This document shows, piece after piece, positions 56,603-64,000 of a stretch of DNA of 64,000 bases. Within the stretch, counting starts at the first letter, position 1; every line of letters starts with the position of its first letter. Below the pieces are notes generated by a model. It had not been told where the DNA came from and searched no databases. It saw nothing but the letters and a program-made list of their open reading frames with translations. Source of the stretch: Liriodendron chinense. Its lineage: Eukaryota > Streptophyta > Magnoliopsida > Magnoliales > Magnoliaceae. Location of the stretch: assembly GCA_003013855.2 (NCBI GenBank), contig ML058507.1, positions 2,480,001-2,544,000 of the forward strand, written 5' to 3'. A program made the translations under genes and the position numbers.

Positions 56603-59437
56603 TTACGAATTAGACAGTCAGGTGACCTCCTCGAAGCGAGGGGAGGGGGGTCGAAAGCTTTCACCATGAAGATCTTATCTTGGAATGTTCGGGGCTTGGG
56701 CTGTGAGCTTAAGAGGTCGCAGATTAGGGAAGTCTGCAGGAAAATAAAGCCCAGATTCTGGCGTTGCAGGAAACCAAGCTTCAAGCTGTCGACGACAGAA
56801 TTATCACTTCTGTGTGGGGGCCTAATCAAAAAGATTGGGTGGCTATGAATGCAAATGGGTCTTCGGGAGGTATAGTGGTTGCCTGGAACAAGTTGAAGTG
56901 GGGTCAAGATTGATTCATGGGTTGGTTTATATTCTGTTTTGGTGCTTCCGAAGGAGATTTCCTCTGGTTTCATCTGGGCTTTCACGTTGGTGTACGGTTC
57001 GTGTAACGCTGCTTAGAGGACTCTATTCTGGTACAAGCTCAACTCCATTAGGGCGAAGTGGTCGCTTCCTTGGCGTGTGTTTTTTTTTTTTTTTTTTTGT
57101 GGGGGGGGGGGCGGGGGGGGGGCGGCGCTGGGGCTTCTACGAACGATTGCGGAATAACAGGGTTTCACCTAGCATGAGGAATTTTTCCTCCTGGGTTCAA
57201 CGCAATGAAATGGTGGATTTACCTTTGGATGGGGCTCTTTTCACTTGGTTAAATGGGTGGAATCATCCAGCCATGTCCCGCATTGACAGGTTCTTGGTGT
57301 TGGTGGAGTGGATTGAAAAAGTTTCCTATTTCCAAGCAGGAGGGTTTGCCGAGGCCTTTGTCCGATCATAGGCCGATTATTCTCGATGTTAACGAAGAAA
57401 ATTGGGGCCCATGCCCGTTCCGCTACGAGCTGGCCTGGTATGAAGTGGAGGGTTTCCATCAACTTGTTAAGGATTGGTGGAGTCCTTTCAAGTTCAGGGT
57501 TATGCAGCAGGTTTCATCCTCAGCCAGAAGTTGCGCTTGCTAAAGTAAAAATTGATTGATTGGAAAATGACATCCTATAAAAGCAGGAAGGAAGAATTCA
57601 ATGTTATGCGCGCAGAAATACATGCTCTAGATGCGAAAGAGGAATCAGGGGCACTCCTAGAAGAAGCAGGAGAAGAGACGAGTTGGCTCTCTTATATGCT
57701 AAGAGATCGAACGAAGAAGAGATTAGGTGAAGATAGAGGTCTTGCGTGACTTGGCTGAAAGAAGGAGACAGTTCTTCCAGGTTCTTCCATAACATGGTGA
57801 GTGCTGGGGCTTGGTACAATCGCATTGGCAGTGTGATGGATGGGGATAGGCGGATTACAAATAAAGATGAGATCTTCCTTCAACCATATTATGGATTTCT
57901 TCAGAGATTTGCTATCATGAGAAGATGGCGAGTGTCCCTTGCTAGACAACCTCCAGTTCCCATCCTTGTTAGACGAAAAAGCCTAGGCTTTAGAAAAGTC
58001 AATATCGGAAGAGGAGGTGGTAGGGGCGGTGGGTTCCCTGGGTAAAGATAAGGCCCCAGGTTCCGATGGATTCCCGATGGCCTTCTTCCATGATTTCTGG
58101 ACTGTGATTAAGATGGATGTCATGGCCTTTGTTAAAGAATTTTTCGACAGGGGTAGTCTATCGAAAGAGATGGGGGCTACCTTCATCACTATCATCCCTA
58201 AGATTGAAGGGGCTAAAAACATTAAAGATTATAGGCCCATCAGTTTGCTCAGCATTCCCTACAAGATGGTGGTGAAAATCCTGGCTTCTAGATTCCAACA
58301 AGTGCTCCCCTCCATCATTTCTGATAATCAAAGCGCATTTGTGTTTGGGCGTCAGATTTTGTATAGTGTGTTGGCCGCGCACGAATGTATCGATTCCTTT
58401 CATCATGCGAGCAGGGTGGGGTTGGTATGCAAATTAGCCCTCGAGAAAGCGTACGATCGAGAGGATTGGAAGTTCCTAGATTAGATGCTGGGCAAATTCA
58501 GTTGTAGGCAGATCTGGAGGTCGTGGATCAGAGAATGTATCTTGTCAGCCTACTTCTCTGTTTTGGTTAACGGGTCTCCTAAAGGCTTCTTCAAGGGATC
58601 GAGGGGGTTGCGTCATGGTGATCCATTATCCCCTTTCCTCTTTGTAGTAGTGGTGGAAGCTCTTGGGAGGATGATCTTGAAGGGGCAACAGGTGGGATTG
58701 TTTTGTGGATTTGAGGTCTAAAGCTCAGGACCATTGATTACTCGCCTCCAATTTGCAGATGATACGATTTTATTTTGTGAAGCGGATGAAGGTATGGTTG
58801 ATAATCTAAGAAAGGCTGTTAAATGCTTCGAAGTTGTTTCAGGGCTGAAAGTTAACACATCCAAATGCGAAATGCTCAGGGTTCATCTATCGAAGGAGGA
58901 TGTTCGTTGGTATGCGGATATTTTTGGGTGTTGGCCAAAATCTTTCGCTTACTCGTATCTTGGCTTGCCGTTGTGTATCGGTAAGCCCCCTAAGTACCTC
59001 TGGGATTGGTTGTGAAAAGAATTGAGTGCAAGTTGTTGGCTTGGAAAAGTCGGCATCTATCCCTGGGAGGTCGCCTTACCTTGATCAAAGCAGCATTCTC
59101 CAATATGCCTCTCTACTTTATGTCCACTTTCAAGTGCCCCAAGTCGGTGTTGGACAAGCTTGAAAAAATCATATGTGATTTCCTATGGAATGGTAAAGGG
59201 GACACCTTCAAATTTCATCTTCTTCGATGGGAAGAAGTTTGCAAACCTCTGAAGGAGGAGCGGGTTTGAGGAAGCTGGAATTAATGAATTCTACTCTCCT
59301 AGGAAAATGGCTATGGTGGTTTGCGACAGAGGAGGCGAAACATTAGAGACAGGTGCTTAAGGCTAAGTATGGTTCTGGTCTAGGAGATTGGTGGCCCAAA
59401 GACTCCTCTAGATATAGGGCTTTGGGAATATTTTAGG

Positions 59438-60326
59438 TGATGAGGACACAAGACCATTTAAAGTCTATCAACGAAGAAAGCGCACACCACAAGCATCTTC
59501 CTTGTGGTTAGGCGACTATTGAAGAGCATTGAAGACCCTATGCACGTGATTTGACACATTGAAGGCCCCACATTGGGAGGACATGTGTATAGGAGGAAGA
59601 AGACCTGCTGGATAGTTTTCACTGTCTTCAGGCGCCCAATGCTTGGCGTTCGAAACTCTCTGGACGTTTTCGGGATACTTCGGGCGCCCGATTGCGCTAG
59701 TTATTTTTATTTCCAGTTGTTGTTTAGTTTTTAGGAGTATCTTGGTACTTTTATGTTTTCTTATTGCTTATTTAAGTGGGCTAAGCCCTAAAAACGAGAT
59801 TACTTATTGATTAATAAAAAAGAGCAAACCTTTGGTTGCCTCTCTCTCTCTCTCTCTCTCTCTCTCATGGTGCTTCTTCTTCTTCTTTGATCTCCTTCTT
59901 CTCTTTTCTTCTTGTGCCCTTCCAATTTCTTCCAGGTAACTTATCTTCTTTCATTTACATCCTATAGCTTTGTTTGCTAACTTCCCATTATCAAAATTTG
60001 AGAATTGACCCAAACCCTAATTTCTCAAATTTTCAAATCTCTAATCCGAGAAACATTTTTGATTCATCGGACTAGTAATCTCCATTGATTGATTGGGTTA
60101 AGACAATGCAAGATCGGGAGGTTCCATCCCTTGCCAGATCCAACCCTAGCAATAATTGAACTTCACACTTTGTGGTTGTGATGAATGGCCCACTCCATTG
60201 CATGTTTCCTTATGATTTTCTTAGTTTATAATGATTGATGCTAAAATTTTATATTATTATTGTCTTTTATTTCCGCTGATTAATTGTGTTCATAAACATG
60301 CATCATAATTAGGGCATCCTACATCA
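59438..60326. mobile_element. Solo LTR with TTAGG target duplication
   Basis: 889 bp. It begins 'tgatgaggacacaag' and ends 'gcatcctacatca', so the ends are TG...CA and TGATG/CATCA are inverse. 'ttagg' flanks both sides (59433-59437 and 60327-60331). It contains a TATA-like 'cttatttaagt' near 59767, an 'attaataaaaaa' signal near 59810 and a (TC)n tract at 59841-59868. No internal region or second LTR is present. The host LINE frame resumes right after it. Confidence 0.9.
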
Positions 60327-60547
60327 TTAGGCCATCCATTCCATTGCTCAAAAGTTCAGAGTTTGTAGTCTTCAAGGCTGGGAAAGGGTCACGAATTCAG
60401 TTTTGGGAGGATCTGTGGCTTGGGGATGGGTTGTTGAAAGATATGTTTCCTTCGTTGGCCTAGTTGGCGGTGGATTTAAGTGTTTCTACCAATGGGTGTT
60501 ATTCATGTATCAGGGACCATATAGTTTGGGGATTGCCATGTTGTAGA

Positions 60548-60896
60548 CAAGGTATCCCAAAACGGTTACGATACGGCCGTATCGGCCGATACGTAAAGGA
60601 AACGGTGGTGGCCGTTACGCGTTACGGGGTCGTAACGGCCGTAACGGCCGTTACAGAAAAAATACGCCGTAACGGCCGTTACGGGACCGTTACGGCCCTG
60701 TAACGGTCCGTAACGGACCGTTACAGCCCCGTAACGGTCCTGTAACGGTCCCGTAACGGTCATGTAATTGTTTTCTTCGGAAAATAAAAAGGGGCCGTAT
60801 CGGCCGATACGGGGTCCATAACGGCCGTTACGGCCCGTATCGTAACGGTAACGGTGGTGGCCGTTACGGCCACCGTTACCGTTATGGAACACCTTG
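60548..60896. mobile_element. Short hAT-type element, CAAGGTRTYCC family, 8-bp TSD
   Basis: 349 bp. Starts 'caaggtatcccaaaacgg' and ends 'ggaacaccttg', flanked by identical 'gttgtaga' at 60540-60547 and 60897-60904. Almost the entire interior is 'gtaacggccgttacgg'-type palindromic words. It is a much shorter relative of the copies at 15893 and 17022. Confidence 0.9.
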
Positions 60897-61625
60897 GTTG
60901 TAGAGGCTTATCAGACAATGAAATCACAACTCTCATTTCCCTTTTGGAGTGTCTAAACAGCATTGAGATAGCCATAGACGAGGAGGATTCCCTTATTTGG
61001 AAAGGCCATCGCTCGGAGGAGTTTTCAGTCCGATCATTCTACAACCCACAATCCTCTCCTTCTTCTCCCACGTCCTATAATTTTCAGTTTTGGAAATACG
61101 GGGCTCCTTCTAAGGTCATTGCTTTTATCTAGTTGGCAAGAAGAAATAGGATACTCACAATCGATAACCTTTGCAAAAGAGGTATGGTCCTCCCCAATGT
61201 GTGCTTATTATGCTTAAGGAGCGAGAAGTTAGTGAACCATTTACTCATTCACTATCCTTTCACTAAATTGATGTGGGATGTTGTTTTATCCTCCCTTCAA
61301 GTCCCCTGGGTCATGCCAACTTCTTTCTCGTCGCTTTTGGCTTCTTGGCACATATGCAACCTACGAAAACAAGGAATTTTGGCCTGGCAGCTGGCGGTTT
61401 TGGTTGTTCCTTAGACCATTTGGGCCGAGCGAAATCGCCGTTACTTCGAAAACAAGGCACAAGCAGTCACGAGGGGTGATCAAGAAGGCGAAAGCTTCCA
61501 TAGTCGAGTGGGCTTCAGTTTCTAATCCGAGCGAGGCCTGTGTGCTTCTTTCTTTGCTAGAATTGTAATTTTCCTTGTATTCTTTTCAGGTTTTGGCCCA
61601 CCTTTTAATAAATTCGTTATCTCAA

Positions 61626-63149
61626 TTAATCCAAATTTATCGGATAATATCGCATTTGGTTATCAGTTTGCCCTCTTGATTTTTTTCATATTTTTTAATC
61701 ACAACCTCACATTACAGTGAATGAACACATTTCTCCCCACCTTGATCTACTTTACCAATTTCGTTACTTTGTATGGATACGGGAGAAAGTGCTCTGATTT
61801 CTCTCACGGCTAACAGAGGATGACGTTTGACTCAAAATTTTGATTACAATTACTCCTCAAAGTATGTGCACTTTTTCCATAATTAACCCACCATTGAGTT
61901 GTATGGATAACAAATGAATATAACAATTTATTAAATTGCTAAAGATATACATCTTTATTCTAAATTTTACACCTAAGTTAACCTAAATCTTATATACTAT
62001 TCTTCATACTTGGATTGGTTCTTTGTATCGCAGCATGTACAAGTGGACCTACAATGCTACCCATTAGAAGTGCATGCATCTCCACCTGCAAAACATAAAG
62101 TAGCAAGTACTACATATGTGACATATGTAATGCATTTCAAAATGAAACCCTAATTTTAAATATTAGTTAACTTCGTTAATGTCATCAAAATGCTGATTAA
62201 TATCCGACTCCAACCTCTTGATCACATGTTTCAAACCGACAATAATTTCATCTTCTTGATATGTAAGCGCATGCATAATAGAAGAGGGTTTAAGAGATAT
62301 CCTACAATCATTAATAAAAAGAACATATCAAAATATCACGTTAGGAATCATAACAACAGTAACTCATAAGCAATGTTGTCAAAATCATTATCGTATCGCA
62401 AATCATAATAGGAGTTGAATTATATCAAATCGTAAGATTTTTTTATGATTTTCTTTAAAATATGAAAAATATAAATAAATCAGAAAAAAATTAAAAACTT
62501 TAACACTCTCGTGACATGGTATTAATTAAAAATTAAATCATTCTTATCTTTCCTTCTTCTTCTTCTTCTTCTTCTTCTTTTTTTTTTTTTTTTTTTGCCT
62601 TTCAAGAAATTTTCCTTAAAAATATACAAGGATCCATTAAGAATTTATGTTCCTGTCACCTTTCTTGAATGTAGAATCGCATTGGAAAAGCGGCATTTAA
62701 TTCTGTACACTGATGAAAAAGATATTGGGATTTCTAACTATCATTTCACAATATATTAGTCAACATGATCGTAACCATCCATAAAAACATTTTAGGTAAG
62801 TCATACATCAATTTGGTATTTCGATAGGTTAAGAAGTAAGAAATCATTAAAAAAAAAAAAAAACTCTAAGATTATTGAAGATAATATCATTTAATCTCTT
62901 ATAAAAAAATAATAATAATAATAATTTACCTTTCCGAAAAGATTCTTTTTTTGAAAGGTTTTTTTCTAAATGATTCTTAAAGCCCCCACCAATTTAAAAA
63001 CACAAAATGAAAGCCAAGTGAAGCTTAAAATAGAAGCAAAAAAGTATAATTTAAATCGCAAATCAGGATTTGAATTGTAAATCGTAGGATTCAAATCATA
63101 AAATCGTAGGATTTATATGAAAAGGGATTCAAATCGTTTTGCTTAAAAT
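61626..63149. other. AT-rich stretch, possible 3' part of a hAT element
   Basis: No confident gene. On the minus strand 62330-62180 there is a short open frame after an 'attgtag' acceptor-like site ('LTYQEDEIIVGLKHVIKRLE') ending in a stop, and a second acceptor-like 'gttttgcag' at about 62085; neither matches a family I know. Repeated 'aatcgtaggatt' phrases occur at 62420-62440 and 63060-63185, a (TTC)n run at 62552-62580 and a T-run to 62597. Confidence 0.4.
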
Positions 63150-64000
63150 TTGACTCAAATTATGAATCGTAAATCGTAGGATTTTGACAGCGCTCCTCAT
63201 AAGTCATAATTATAAGTATGAATTAAGAAGTAAGAACTAACAATTACTAAGCAGTTGCATAACTATAACTTTTTTTTACTTGCTGTGTGGAGATCATGGT
63301 GAAGCCGTTTACTCTAACGCTTATCTATGAGCTTCTAGTAATCCATGTAGACTATAGTGTTTACAATCACATTAAAAAGACAACTTCGCTATATCCATAG
63401 CCTCTAAAGAAAGCTCATTGTCAGCCTATCGTTAGTTTCCACAAGTCAATGAAGCTTAATCAAAGGTCAAAATATTTCCATAATTTCTATGAGTTTCTTT
63501 TAATACTTATTGTCTCTTATAATTGCGCACTTTCCACAGGCATACCACTTGTCAACCTTCCATGCTAAGAGTTCATCCATTGTCGAGATGCAATCATCTC
63601 GTTAAGTGCCTCTCTATGATTATATAAGCTTTTCATCTTTATAACATTTCTAACGAATCTAGTTGCCACTGGCATCGGTAACTCTCAGCCACCTATGAAC
63701 TTCTTCATGAAGGCAATTATCCCACTGTGATTGTAAATGTGCATTGCAATCAACTTTGCCTTCTCAACCAACTTTGCTACATCCTTCTTCTTCCAAATAC
63801 CCTCGAGGATGAGGTCAATGTAGTGGGCTGCACAAGGTGAGCAGATTACACATCTTCTCCATAAGTATCTTTTCGGTTGCCTTGTATGATGCTTGATTAT
63901 CAATGACGATCTACATGACATTACTTTGCCAACTCCGCCACCATTTTGTCCATTAGGCTTTATATATAGTAGTCTTCACTTCATTAGAAGCATCAACACT
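63150..64000 (-). pseudogene. hAT-type transposase fragment (DUF659-like)
   Basis: Minus-strand islands match the plant hAT/DUF659 protein family: 'VDASNEVKT' at the right edge (about 63975-63998), an 'IVIDNQASYKA' segment near 63880-63912, 'CSPCAAHYIDLILE' near 63805-63850, and 'AKLIAMHIYNHSGI' near 63715-63760. Frame changes separate the first two, so it is inactive. The protein's N-terminal zinc finger would lie beyond the window; the C-terminal dimerisation region is not recognisable. Confidence 0.75.

Larger units (their letters stand above)
56666..61567 (+). pseudogene. LINE ORF2 (EN-RT-zf), broken but well preserved
   Basis: Endonuclease: 'MKILSWNVRGLG' (56666), 'LALQETKLQ' (about 56758-56785, next frame), 'PLDGALFTWLNGW' and 'SRIDRFLVLV' (57215-57310), 'SDHRPIILDV' (57360-57390). 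RT: 'DKAPGSDGFPMAFFHDFW' (58045-58100), 'KDYRPISLLSIPYKMVVKIL' (58226-58284), 'LEKAYDREDW' (58440), 'GLRHGDPLSPFLFVVVVEAL' (58605-58665), 'LQFADDTILFCE' with the catalytic aspartates (58749-58785). Tail: 'RILTIDNLCKRGMVLPNVCL' (61148-61207) and 'NHLLIHYPFTKLMWDV' (61230-61280). In-frame stops (for example 58482) and several frameshifts inactivate it. Confidence 0.9.
56050..61625 (+). mobile_element. Long LINE with nested solo LTR and hAT element
   Basis: ORF1 end (56061-56602), endonuclease (56666-57540), RT (57990-59270) and zinc-binding tail (60360-61570) are in canonical order. The 3' end is near 61610 ('ttttaataaattcg'). Removing the insertions at 59438-60326 and 60548-60896 makes the tail co-linear with the LINE at 29 kb. 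It lies opposite in direction to the mtACP exon and would fall in that gene's intron if the gene continues rightward. Confidence 0.9.

Overview
This is a 64-kb piece of a large, repeat-rich plant nuclear genome. I infer a magnoliid (Magnolia, Liriodendron or laurel relatives). The reasons are the abundance of degenerate 'gggcccac / ccgtccatccattt' inverted-repeat DNA, very long LINE-filled introns, and plant-type gene fragments. The lineage call rests on the style of the repeats and is not proven by the sequence.

Only three host genes can be supported. (1) The last four coding exons of a CAAX prenyl protease 2 gene (FACE2/RCE1, + strand) lie at 12637-12708, 19913-19975, 31511-31591 and 32709-32863. 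Splice phases are consistent, and the introns are 7.2, 11.5 and 1.1 kb; the exons carrying the N-terminus and the catalytic glutamate motif are not visible. (2) A complete LITTLE ZIPPER gene (- strand) has its CDS in one exon at 35899-36126, a 5'-UTR intron, and a TATA box near 37578. (3) The last coding exon of a mitochondrial acyl carrier protein gene (- strand) lies at 54264-54440. Its phosphopantetheine-attachment serine position reads glycine.

Almost everything else is mobile-element DNA. 0-12.6 kb holds a minisatellite of ~36-bp units, LINE fragments, MITEs, an endogenous florendovirus-like pararetrovirus fragment split by a MULE-type element, and foldback elements. 12.7-31.5 kb is two giant FACE2 introns. 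They contain three decayed LINEs, which themselves host two abutting inverted hAT-type elements (a 2.28-kb palindrome), a TRIM element and a TAGGGCTG-type hAT element. 33-41 kb is comparatively unique intergenic DNA around the LITTLE ZIPPER gene. 41-46 kb holds LTR-retrotransposon debris, 46.5-50 kb a cluster of foldback elements, and 51-56 kb SINEs around the mtACP exon. 56-61.6 kb is a long LINE carrying a solo LTR and another hAT-type insertion. The right edge holds a decayed hAT (DUF659-like) transposase on the minus strand.

The most informative structures are nested insertions whose target-site duplications can be read directly: 10 bp at 7803/8567, 8 bp at 17014/18172, 8 bp at 26610/27616, 5 bp at 59433/60327, 8 bp at 60540/60897, 14 bp at 51155/51317, and 10 bp at 55729/55921. 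I saw no tRNA or rRNA gene and no CRISPR. No operon-like or novel multi-gene system is evident. The serine-less mtACP exon and the palindromic hAT pair are the observations I rate highest.
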